The notes beneath the pieces were generated by a model that saw only the letters and a program-made list of their open reading frames with translations, was not told where the DNA came from and searched no databases. A stretch of 64,000 nt of DNA from UBA668 sp041918155 (GTDB lineage: Bacteria > Actinomycetota > Acidimicrobiia > Acidimicrobiales > Ilumatobacteraceae): contig JAYRWH010000075.1 in NCBI GenBank assembly GCA_041918155.1, forward strand, positions 31,547 through 95,546, written 5' to 3'. The position numbers were made by a program, and so were the translations under genes. Positions 7,873-15,510 of this stretch are shown piece by piece. Positions within the stretch are counted from its first letter, which is position 1. Each line of letters opens with the position of its first letter.

Positions 7873-10073
7873 CAGCCGCCCTCCGCCCCGAGGAAGACGG
7901 CCCTGGCCAGGTCGTCGCGCTCCACAAGTTCCTTCATCGCTCCCTCGAAGCGCACGTGGCCCTTCTCGAGGAATACAGCGCGGTCGGCGATCGACATGGC
8001 GACGTTGAGCGACTGCTCGACGACGATGATCGTCAGCCCACGCTCCTTCAACTCGCGCACGATGCCCACGACACGCTCGACCATGATCGGCGCCAGGCCG
8101 AGCGAGAGCTCGTCGATGATGAGCACCTTCGGCTCGGCAGCGAGCACGACGGCCATCGCCAGCAATTGCTGCTGGCCACCGGACAGCGACGAGGCGGGTT
8201 CGCTGATGCGCTCCTTCAGCTCGGGGAACAACTCGATCGCGCGCTCGATGGCACCATCCATCTCGGCACGATCGCGACGTTGGTTGTACGCCGCCATCAC
8301 GAGGTTCTCGCGCACGCTCATGTCGTTGAACACGCCCTTGCCACCGGGCAGCATGCAGATGCCAAGTCGCGACCTCATCTCCGGCGACACGAACGTGATC
8401 GAGCGGCCGTTCTGACGCACGACGCCGCGGCCGGGGGTGCCCAGGCCGGCGATGACGCGCAGGATCGTCGACTTGCCGGCCCCGTTCGTGCCCAGCAGCG
8501 CGAGCACCTCGCCCTCCTTCACGTCGAAGTTCACGTCGAACAGGATCTGCACCTGGCCGTAGGAGAAATCGACGTGGCGCACCTGCAGGGCGGGCACGGT
8601 TGCGGGGTCGGCCAGGCGGCGATCGTGCTCATCGAGTTCCTCGCGGATCTCGGCGGTGACCATCGCCAGGTCGTTGCGCACCGAGTGGGCACCGCGGATG
8701 AGGAAGTAGCCGCCGATGATCGTGGAGGGGATCGACAGCACGATCACGGCCACGCGTGTGCTGTAGGCGTTGGTGAGCACGGCGGACATGAGTGCTCCGC
8801 CGGTGGCGCCGATGAAGAAGACGTACACGGAGCCCAGGGCGTTGCCCAAACCACGAAGGCGATACGGCACGACGGCGGTCATGATCGGGCCGATCATTCC
8901 GAACGCAGCCCCCATCAACACAGCGGAGGGCACACCGACGATGGCGAACAACACTGCATTGGGCATGAAGTACTGCACCGGCACGAGCAACGCCGACGGA
9001 AGGATGAGCTTGCCGACCAGGCCGAGGGCTTTCGCCGGATCACGCCGGTACAACCCGTCGTAGTACTTCGCCACGAACGGAATGGTGATGAGTAGCGCCA
9101 CGCCGCCGGCGGTGCCGACCGCACCACGGCCGAACGAGCCCAACCCGTACTCGTCCTCCATGAACAGGTTGCCGAGGATCGGCACGGTGAACAGGCCGAA
9201 GCCGAGGGAGGCAAAAGCCAGGATCACGCTGCGCAAGGTGCGAATCTGCATGAGCCGGGCGAAGGCGGCCTCCATCGAGATCGGCAGAGGATGCTCGTCC
9301 TCGATCACCTCGCCGATGACGTCCTTCTTCTCGTACTGACCACGCGGGGGCTCGGGCAGCCGGAGCGCGCTCAGCGACACCAGGGCAACCGGCAGCGCGA
9401 GGATGACGAACACCCACCGCCACGCCGACGGACCCCCGATCGCGGTCGCCAACGCACCCACGAGCAGAGGGCTGATCGTGCCGGTGACGCGCCCGGCGAT
9501 GCTCAACGCAGCAGCGACGCGGCCGCGTGTTCCGATCGGGTACTGGTCGGCCATCAACGAGCCCTGCACGGTGAACTCGTTCGACCGGGCGATACCGACG
9601 CCGAGCCGGGCGAGCACGAGCATGAACGCGTTCGCGGCGAGGCCGGACACCGCCACCATGGCTGCAAAAACGACGTTGGCGATCGCGATGGTGCGACCAC
9701 GCTTCTTGCGGTCGGCCAGCCAGCCCATCGGCAACGCCCCGACGATGAGGAAGCCACCAGACGCGGCGCTGATGAACACGATCGTGCCGTTGCTGATGTG
9801 CAACGAATCGCGGATGTCGGGCGCCAGGGTGCCGAGCACGGCCGACTCGAGGTTCACCATCGCCGAGAGCACGGCCAGGGTGGCAAAGGTGACCGTGCCG
9901 CCCATGCGCAGCGCGTCCTTGAGCGTCAACTCCTCGTCGTTGACACCGGGAAGCACATCGTCGGCAAGCGCGTCGCGCTCGTCGTGCGCAGCGCGGCGCT
10001 CGGCTTCGAGATCGAGGATCGCCCCGGCCAAGGAGCCGGGGCGATCCGAAGGCGTCACTTCATCGTCAGGCAT
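7872..10073 (-). CDS. MFS transporter fused to LivF-type ABC ATPase
   Basis: A 733-aa chimera. Residues about 58-460 are a major-facilitator transporter with motif A (GWLADRKKRGRT, 117-128) and twelve likely membrane segments. About 495-733 is a complete LivF-like ATPase: Walker A GTNGAGKST (528-536), signature LSGGQQQ (630-636), Walker B VLIIDE (650-655). LivF normally pairs with LivG, which is fused to the permeases in the next gene, so the ATPase halves probably dimerise and bring the MFS domain into the ABC complex. The start overlaps the binding-protein stop by 8 bp, and the stop overlaps the next start. What the MFS part carries, import or export, is unknown. Confidence 0.85.
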   Translation of the reverse strand: MPDDEVTPSDRPGSLAGAILDLEAERRAAHDERDALADDVLPGVNDEELTLKDALRMGGTVTFATLAVLSAMVNLESAVLGTLAPDIRDSLHISNGTIVFISAASGGFLIVGALPMGWLADRKKRGRTIAIANVVFAAMVAVSGLAANAFMLVLARLGVGIARSNEFTVQGSLMADQYPIGTRGRVAAALSIAGRVTGTISPLLVGALATAIGGPSAWRWVFVILALPVALVSLSALRLPEPPRGQYEKKDVIGEVIEDEHPLPISMEAAFARLMQIRTLRSVILAFASLGFGLFTVPILGNLFMEDEYGLGSFGRGAVGTAGGVALLITIPFVAKYYDGLYRRDPAKALGLVGKLILPSALLVPVQYFMPNAVLFAIVGVPSAVLMGAAFGMIGPIMTAVVPYRLRGLGNALGSVYVFFIGATGGALMSAVLTNAYSTRVAVIVLSIPSTIIGGYFLIRGAHSVRNDLAMVTAEIREELDEHDRRLADPATVPALQVRHVDFSYGQVQILFDVNFDVKEGEVLALLGTNGAGKSTILRVIAGLGTPGRGVVRQNGRSITFVSPEMRSRLGICMLPGGKGVFNDMSVRENLVMAAYNQRRDRAEMDGAIERAIELFPELKERISEPASSLSGGQQQLLAMAVVLAAEPKVLIIDELSLGLAPIMVERVVGIVRELKERGLTIIVVEQSLNVAMSIADRAVFLEKGHVRFEGAMKELVERDDLARAVFLGAEGG

Positions 10074-11412
10074 TTTCGGGCTTCATCGTCTCAGAGACCG
10101 GGTCCCACGTGAACAGGTATTGCTTCTGGTCGCCGTCCGCGGACGGAGGAGGTCCGAAGTGGTACGGGTCGGGTGAACCCGGCAGCATGATGTCGCCGAG
10201 GTTGTTGGCGGCGGTGGTGAAGGTGCCGTAGTTGAGCTCGGGGCCGGCCTTCTCCAGGATTGCCACCAGCAGGGCCAGATCGCGGCATGCATGCAGCGAA
10301 GCGGTGATCTGCGTCGACTCGCCTTCGGGCACCTCGTCGCCGGGCATCAGCGTCAGCCCGGCGGCGGTCTGGATGGCAAGGCACTCTGTGGTGGGGCTGC
10401 CCAGCTGCTCATAATAGTTGCCGCCGTCGAATGGACCGGCGGTCACCGCTCCTTCCATCACCGACAGGTCGTTGCCCTCGCCACCGATGTACGTGAGCGC
10501 GGCGTTGAGGTCGCCGAACAACAGCTGGGGTCGGAAGTCGGTGCGGGCCGTGCCACCCGGGAAGAACGAACCGACGCTGCTGCCGATCATCAACACCTGA
10601 TCGACGCCGTCGGCCTTGAACCGCTCCGCCAAGGCCTCCGAATCGGCCAAGCCCTGGTTCTGGTCAGCAGTAGTGGTGTCGATGTACGCCACCTCGATCG
10701 GCGTGATCCCGGCTGCCTCGAGCACCGGCTTGATCGAGTTCTCGTAGAGGTTCTCATCACCGCTAGCGCCGACTACGGCAACGTTCTCGCCCACGGCGCC
10801 ACCCTCGGCCATCGCCTTCACGGCGTCGACCGCAGTGTCTTCGCTCGGGTCGGTGCTGTACCAGGCGACCTTGGCCTTCGACAGGCGCTCGGCTGACTGT
10901 GCACCATCGATGACGATCGTCTCGTTCGTGTCGACGTAGCAGAGCGCCTCGTCGTTCAAGAAGAAGCCCATCGCCAAGAACACGCCTTCGTCCTGGGTCA
11001 ACTTCGTGCAGGCCGCAGCCGGCGACTCGTTGACACTGGGGTCGACCGCGGCGAACACCGCCTCGAGCTGGCGCCCGAGCACACCACCGTTGGTGTTGAT
11101 GTCGTCGACGATCGCTTGATATGCCGTCTCGTAATCACCATGATCGAAGCCGAGGATCGCCTTCAGTTGGCTGAGATCGACATAGGTGATACCGATCTTG
11201 ATCGAGTCGACGGTAACGCCCGGCGCGCGATCGTCGACCACCGGCGCGAACGTGCTCTCGGTCGACCCGCTGTCGGTGGTGGCGGTCGACTCCGAGGTCG
11301 GCGTGGTGGCCGGTGTCGGGGCCGAGGTGGTGGACGCGGCTTCGTCCTTCTTGGTCGTGCACGCACTCAGCGCCACGAGGGCGGTGAGTCCGACGAGCAG
11401 TGGCCTACGCAT
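10066..11412 (-). CDS. Substrate-binding lipoprotein, LivK-like (copy 2)
   Basis: A 448-aa extracytoplasmic binding protein. A lipoprotein signal ends in LSAC (Cys18) and is followed by a Ser/Thr/Pro-rich linker to about residue 60, then a type I periplasmic-binding fold starting at ITYVDLSQL. The start is supported by GGAGA seven nucleotides upstream. It is closely similar to the gene just upstream over its whole length, so the pair is a tandem duplication. It would deliver ligand to the fused Liv permeases. Its 3' end overlaps the MFS-ATPase start, implying translational coupling. Confidence 0.88.
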   Translation of the reverse strand: MRRPLLVGLTALVALSACTTKKDEAASTTSAPTPATTPTSESTATTDSGSTESTFAPVVDDRAPGVTVDSIKIGITYVDLSQLKAILGFDHGDYETAYQAIVDDINTNGGVLGRQLEAVFAAVDPSVNESPAAACTKLTQDEGVFLAMGFFLNDEALCYVDTNETIVIDGAQSAERLSKAKVAWYSTDPSEDTAVDAVKAMAEGGAVGENVAVVGASGDENLYENSIKPVLEAAGITPIEVAYIDTTTADQNQGLADSEALAERFKADGVDQVLMIGSSVGSFFPGGTARTDFRPQLLFGDLNAALTYIGGEGNDLSVMEGAVTAGPFDGGNYYEQLGSPTTECLAIQTAAGLTLMPGDEVPEGESTQITASLHACRDLALLVAILEKAGPELNYGTFTTAANNLGDIMLPGSPDPYHFGPPPSADGDQKQYLFTWDPVSETMKPENA

Positions 11413-11455
11413 TTGCTGTCTCCTTCACACTTGCTACTCAGGATGAATCTTCACC

Positions 11456-11474
11456 CGCCGAGAGAATCTCGGCG
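11456..11474 (-). other. Intercistronic hairpin between the two binding-protein genes
   Basis: CGCCGAGA and TCTCGGCG form a perfect 8-bp stem with a 3-nt loop, one base past the stop codon of the upstream binding-protein gene. There is no T run, so it is more likely an mRNA 3'-end stabiliser or partial terminator than a full stop. Such an element could raise binding-protein output over permease output. Confidence 0.5.
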
Positions 11475-11475
11475 C

Positions 11476-12822
11476 TCAGGGGCCTTCGAGTTCGATCGTC
11501 TGGGTAGCAGAGTCCCAGGCGAAGATGTAGAGCTGGGGGTCGCCATCGGCCGACGGCGGCGGGCCGAAGTGCCACGGATCGGGCGAGCTGGCGAGCAGGA
11601 CGTCGCCGAGGTTGTTGCCAGCGGTAGTGAAGGTGCCGTAGTTCAGCTCTGCACCCGCCTTCTCCAGGATCGCTACCAGCAGGCCGATCGTGCGGCAGGC
11701 GATGAGCGACGACCCGATCTGTTGCGACTCGCCTTCGGGCACTTCGTCCGCCGGAATCAGAGTGAGGCCCGCGGCTTCCATGAGATCCACGCACTCGCTG
11801 GTGGGGCTGCCCAGTGTCTCGTAGTCGTTCACTGTGTCGAAGGCCGCCGTGGCGATCGCCCCCTCCATCACCGACAGGTCGTTGCCCTCGCCGATCGTGT
11901 AGGTGCTCATCGAGTTGAGGTCTTGGAACACCAGCATCGGCCGGTAGTCGGTACGGGCGAGGCCGCCAGGGAAGAAGCCACCAGCGGTGCCGACGATCAG
12001 CACCTGATCAGCACCGTCGGCCTTGAACCGCTCGGAAAGCGCCTCCGCGCTGGCGTACGTAGCGTTGGCATCGCCGGACGAAACATCGATGAAGGCCACA
12101 TCCACAGGCGAGATGCCCGCTGCCTCGAGCACCGGCTTGATCGTCTCCTCGTAGAGGGCCTCATCGCCGGCGGAACCCACGACCGCCAGGTTCTCACTGA
12201 GGCGGCCCGCCTCGGCCAGCACGCCGAAGCCGGCGACCGCCTGATCCTCGCTGACATCAGTGGTGTACCACGCCACCTTGGCCTTGGCCAGCCGCTCGGC
12301 GGTCTGGCTGCCACCGATGACGGGCGTCTCGTTGACATCGACGTAGCACAGCGGTTCGTCGTCGAGGAAGAACCCGACTGCAACGAATACCTCTTCGTCC
12401 TGGGTGAGCTTGGTGCAGGCTGCGGCCGGGGACTCGTTGACGCTGGGATCGACCGGGGCGTACACGGCCTCGAGCGTGCGACCGTGGATGCCACCATTGG
12501 CGTTGATGTCGTCGATGACGGCGTTGTAGGCCCCCTCGTAGTCACCATGGTCGAAGCCGAGAATCGCCCCAACGGTGCTGAAGTCGACATACGTGATACC
12601 GACCTTGATCGTGTCGTCGGTGACGCCGGGCGCACGATCATCGACCACGGGGGCAAATGTGCTCGCCGTCGACCCGCCATCGGTGGTGGCGGTCGACTCG
12701 GACGTTGCTGTCGTCGCCGATGTCGCCGCCGCCGTGGTGGAGACGGCTTCGTCGTCCTTCTTCGTCGTGCATGCTCCCAATGCGGCGAGGCCGATCAGAC
12801 CGACGAGCAGTGACTTGCGCAT
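11476..12822 (-). CDS. Substrate-binding lipoprotein, LivK-like (copy 1)
   Basis: A 448-aa paralogue of the adjacent gene, with the same layout: lipoprotein signal ending LGAC (Cys18), Ser/Thr-rich linker, type I binding-protein fold. ATG 12822 is preceded by AAAGGA at good spacing and gives the same length as the second copy; an in-frame start 60 nt upstream is less likely. First gene of the transport operon. Differences between the copies in the ligand-binding half suggest they may bind different ligands. The operon promoter should lie in the gap up to 12961, which holds an inverted repeat. Confidence 0.88.
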   Translation of the reverse strand: MRKSLLVGLIGLAALGACTTKKDDEAVSTTAAATSATTATSESTATTDGGSTASTFAPVVDDRAPGVTDDTIKVGITYVDFSTVGAILGFDHGDYEGAYNAVIDDINANGGIHGRTLEAVYAPVDPSVNESPAAACTKLTQDEEVFVAVGFFLDDEPLCYVDVNETPVIGGSQTAERLAKAKVAWYTTDVSEDQAVAGFGVLAEAGRLSENLAVVGSAGDEALYEETIKPVLEAAGISPVDVAFIDVSSGDANATYASAEALSERFKADGADQVLIVGTAGGFFPGGLARTDYRPMLVFQDLNSMSTYTIGEGNDLSVMEGAIATAAFDTVNDYETLGSPTSECVDLMEAAGLTLIPADEVPEGESQQIGSSLIACRTIGLLVAILEKAGAELNYGTFTTAGNNLGDVLLASSPDPWHFGPPPSADGDPQLYIFAWDSATQTIELEGP

Positions 12823-12880
12823 GGGAGTTCCTTTCGCACCGGAGGGCGACCGGTCACTGGTGAATCGACCGACCAGGGCC

Positions 12881-12904
12881 AAATTCTTGTGGTAGTGAGA
12901 ATTT
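12881..12904. promoter_or_regulatory. AT-rich inverted repeat upstream of the transporter operon
   Basis: AAATTCT and AGAATTT, perfect 7-bp arms 10 nt apart, 59 nt upstream of the first binding-protein start. It is an AT island in a GC-rich gap. A binding site for the neighbouring TetR protein is the simplest reading. Confidence 0.5.
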
Positions 12905-12960
12905 ACACCATTGTGACGCCCGGCACCAGCCCCAACTCCTGTGACATGCAGAATCCCTGG

Positions 12961-13623
12961 TCAGGGCGCCAGATCGGCGACCAATCGGTCGATGTATGCC
13001 TCGAAGCGCTTCGCCAGATCGAACCGCTCCGGGTCGGTGAGCCACTGGATCTCCATACCCATCAGCGTGCCGATGACCTCCGCGGCGATCTGCTCGGTGT
13101 CGACGTCCGCGCGCACCCGGGCCTCGGCCACCTCGTTCTCCAGAATCAGCTGAGTGAGGTGCCGCGCCGTGTCGAAACGATCGACGAAGAAGGCGTGCAG
13201 CGGCTCACGCGGGTCGATACTCTCGGCCCCGAGCACGACATAGAGCATGGTGAGCAGGGCCGTGTCGGCATTGTGGCGGCCGAGTGCGCGCAGGCCTTCC
13301 AGCGTCAGGGGCAGGTCGGTGTCGCGGGCATCGGCGATCTCGCGCTCGGCCACCACCTCGTGCAGCAGGCGTTCCTTCGAGCCGAAGTAGTACAGCAGCC
13401 CAGTGGCGGTCATCCCGACCCGCTCGCCGAGCGCGGCGACGCCCGTGCCGCGATAGCCCTTGGAGGCGAACAACTCCACCGCCGCGTCGAGGATCTGCTG
13501 GCGGCGGGCGGTGCCGCGATCCTGACGGCTGCGATCGTCGGCCCCTGCCTTGCGCAAGGGGCGCCCGGTGCCCGCCGCTCGCGGGCGCGTCGTTCGGGCG
13601 GCTCGCGGTGAGGGGTCGGGCAT
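12961..13623 (-). CDS. TetR/AcrR-family transcriptional regulator
   Basis: A 220-aa regulator with an arginine-rich N-terminal tail, a helix-turn-helix around GVAALGERVGMTATGLLYYF and a C-terminal ligand domain. I took ATG 13623; an in-frame start 36 nt upstream is possible. It lies upstream of the Liv-type operon on the same strand with 138 bp between, so it may control that operon through the inverted repeat at 12881-12904. TetR proteins beside Liv-type transporters and acyl-CoA genes often sense acyl-CoA or amino-acid-derived ligands, but nothing here fixes the ligand. Confidence 0.85.
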   Translation of the reverse strand: MPDPSPRAARTTRPRAAGTGRPLRKAGADDRSRQDRGTARRQQILDAAVELFASKGYRGTGVAALGERVGMTATGLLYYFGSKERLLHEVVAEREIADARDTDLPLTLEGLRALGRHNADTALLTMLYVVLGAESIDPREPLHAFFVDRFDTARHLTQLILENEVAEARVRADVDTEQIAAEVIGTLMGMEIQWLTDPERFDLAKRFEAYIDRLVADLAP

Positions 13624-13671
13624 GGCGCTATCTGACTGGACCGGGCGGCAGTTCGTCAATCCACGCGGCCA

Positions 13672-14400
13672 TCAGAAGTCGCCGCCGTCGTCGGCGTAGG
13701 CGCCCCACAGGCCGCACCACGTGAACGGCTGGGCGTTGTCGAAGCAGAGCTGCAGGATGACGTAGGGGCCGGTGCCCTGCAGGTCGGCGCCGCCGAGCGA
13801 CACCTGCACCGAGCCCGACGAGCCGGGCTCGCTCGAGAGGATCGTGAACGGGGTGATGCCCTCCGTCGTGTACACGAACCACGCGAGGCTGGAGACGATG
13901 TCGGCCGGGAGGCCACCCGCGTCGTTCGAGTTGAGGTACAACACGACCTCGTCGATCAGCGCGTCGAGGCTGGGGTAGTCGCCGGAGCGGTGCTGCCCCA
14001 TCCCCAGGGCGGCCAGTGTGGTGGGGCCGGCGATGCCATCGTCGGTCAGGCCGATCGAGCCCTGGTAGGTGGCGACGACAGCGCGGGTGGCCGGGCCGAA
14101 AATGCCGTCGGTGTCGATCTCGAACCCGCGAGCGGCGAGTGCCTCCTGCAGCTGCTGCACCGCCGGGCCCGACGAGCCCACTTGCAGGGTCGGCAGTGGG
14201 GGCAGCGTCGAGGTGGTCGAGGAGGTGCTCGCTTCCGACGTCGCGGTCACCGTCGACGCAGTGGTCGAGCCCGGCACCGTGGTGACCGTGTTCTCGCTGA
14301 TCGTGGTGGATGCGGCCGGTGAGCCGATCGTCTGGGTGCTGCTGCACCCGACGAGCGCCACCAGGGCCAACGCCAGACTCGCTGTACGCCTCGTCTCCAT
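13672..14400 (-). CDS. Lipoprotein with a peptidoglycan-binding-like domain
   Basis: A 242-aa exported protein. The signal ends in the lipobox LVGC, followed by a long Ser/Thr linker, a PG_binding_1-type domain (VGSSGPAVQQLQEALAARG ... TDGIFGPATRAVVATYQ ... LTDDGIAGPTTLAALG) and a C-terminal region with two cysteines that I do not recognise. It should be anchored to the membrane and contact the cell wall. A TACCGT hexamer lies 7 nt upstream of the ATG, suggesting leaderless expression. The enzyme or partner it targets is unknown. Confidence 0.8.
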   Translation of the reverse strand: METRRTASLALALVALVGCSSTQTIGSPAASTTISENTVTTVPGSTTASTVTATSEASTSSTTSTLPPLPTLQVGSSGPAVQQLQEALAARGFEIDTDGIFGPATRAVVATYQGSIGLTDDGIAGPTTLAALGMGQHRSGDYPSLDALIDEVVLYLNSNDAGGLPADIVSSLAWFVYTTEGITPFTILSSEPGSSGSVQVSLGGADLQGTGPYVILQLCFDNAQPFTWCGLWGAYADDGGDF

Positions 14401-14407
14401 GGCGACC

Positions 14408-14413
14408 ACGGTA
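14408..14413 (-). promoter_or_regulatory. Leaderless -10 hexamer for the PG-binding lipoprotein
   Basis: TACCGT on the minus strand, 7 nt before the ATG; fits TAnnnT. Confidence 0.5.
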
Positions 14414-14478
14414 GCCGTGGATGGGTGCGCAGAACCGGACATGAAGGCTGAGGCCGCGATGGGGAAGACTCGCGAACG

Positions 14479-15510
14479 ATGAGGAACTTCACGCGCGTCG
14501 CCCTGCTCGCCACCCTCGGAGCTGCCGGCCGCGGCCTTGCCACCCGACGCACGGCAGTCGTCGCGGTGTTGCCCGAACTGCGCCACCCCGTGCTGTGGCT
14601 GCCGCTGAACCTGCGCGGCCATCGTTCCGTACGCGCCACACGGCGGCTGAGCGGCCTCGCCCCGTTCCGCGTCGTGGACGGGGTGCACGTGAGCGACGAG
14701 CTCGTGCCCGCGGCCGATGGCCGGCCCGAGGTACGGGTGGTGGTGTACGAGCCCGAAGGCCGCACCCAGCCCACCGGCGCGCTGCTGTGGATCCACGGCG
14801 GGGGCCTGGTGATGGGTACCCCCGAGCAGGACCACGAGCTGGCGAGCGGACTCGCCCACGAGGCCGGGCTGCCGGTGTTCAGCATCGACTACCGCCTGGC
14901 CCCAGAGCACCCGTTCCCGGCCGCGCTCGACGACTGCCACCATGCCCTGGTGTGGCTGCACGGGCACGCGGCGGAACACGGCGTCGACCCCGCACGCATC
15001 GCCGTCGGCGGCGACAGCGCGGGCGGCGGACTCGCCGCCGCGCTCGCGCAGATGGCCCGCGACCGAGGCGAAGCGCCGGTTGCCTTCCAGCTACTGCAGT
15101 ATCCGATGCTCGACGATGTCAGCGCCCTGCGCACCGACCATCGGGCGCGCCAGGCGCTCGTGTGGTCGACCGCGTCCAACCACTACGGGTGGAGCGCCTA
15201 CCTCGGCCACTCCCCCGGTGTCGGCGAGGTGCGCCCCTACGCGGTACCCGGCCGCAGCGCCGACCTGGCCGGCCTGCCGCCGGCGTGGATCGGCGTCGGC
15301 GACCTCGACCTGTTCCACGACGAGGACGTCAGTTACGGCCACCGCCTTCGCGAAGTGGGCGTGGCAGTGGAGATCCATGTCGAGCCGGGGATGTACCACG
15401 GGGCGGACGCCGTGCGCGCGAAAGCACCGTCGATGCAGGCCTTCCGGGCCCGTATGGCGACCGCGCTGCGCGCGAGCGTGGGAACGCCCCGAGACGTCAG
15501 CTCGAGGTGA
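14479..15510 (+). CDS. Alpha/beta hydrolase, hormone-sensitive-lipase type esterase
   Basis: A 343-aa carboxylesterase. The oxyanion motif HGGG is at 106-109, the nucleophile is S180 in GDSAGG, and the likely acid and base are D277 (GVGDLDLF) and H307 (GMYHGAD), the full HSL triad. The N-terminal 25 residues are hydrophobic and basic and could associate with the membrane, but no cleavage site is clear. It probably acts on short- or medium-chain esters. It converges with, and overlaps by 14 bp, the M4 peptidase gene. Confidence 0.87.
   Translation: MRNFTRVALLATLGAAGRGLATRRTAVVAVLPELRHPVLWLPLNLRGHRSVRATRRLSGLAPFRVVDGVHVSDELVPAADGRPEVRVVVYEPEGRTQPTGALLWIHGGGLVMGTPEQDHELASGLAHEAGLPVFSIDYRLAPEHPFPAALDDCHHALVWLHGHAAEHGVDPARIAVGGDSAGGGLAAALAQMARDRGEAPVAFQLLQYPMLDDVSALRTDHRARQALVWSTASNHYGWSAYLGHSPGVGEVRPYAVPGRSADLAGLPPAWIGVGDLDLFHDEDVSYGHRLREVGVAVEIHVEPGMYHGADAVRAKAPSMQAFRARMATALRASVGTPRDVSSR

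Noticed and set aside
7872..10073. Sequencing frameshift or lost stop joining separate MFS and livF genes
   Set aside because: The frame is continuous, the linker (about 461-494) is a normal charged helix, and the neighbour shows a similar fusion. Kept as a real fusion, though long-read confirmation would help.
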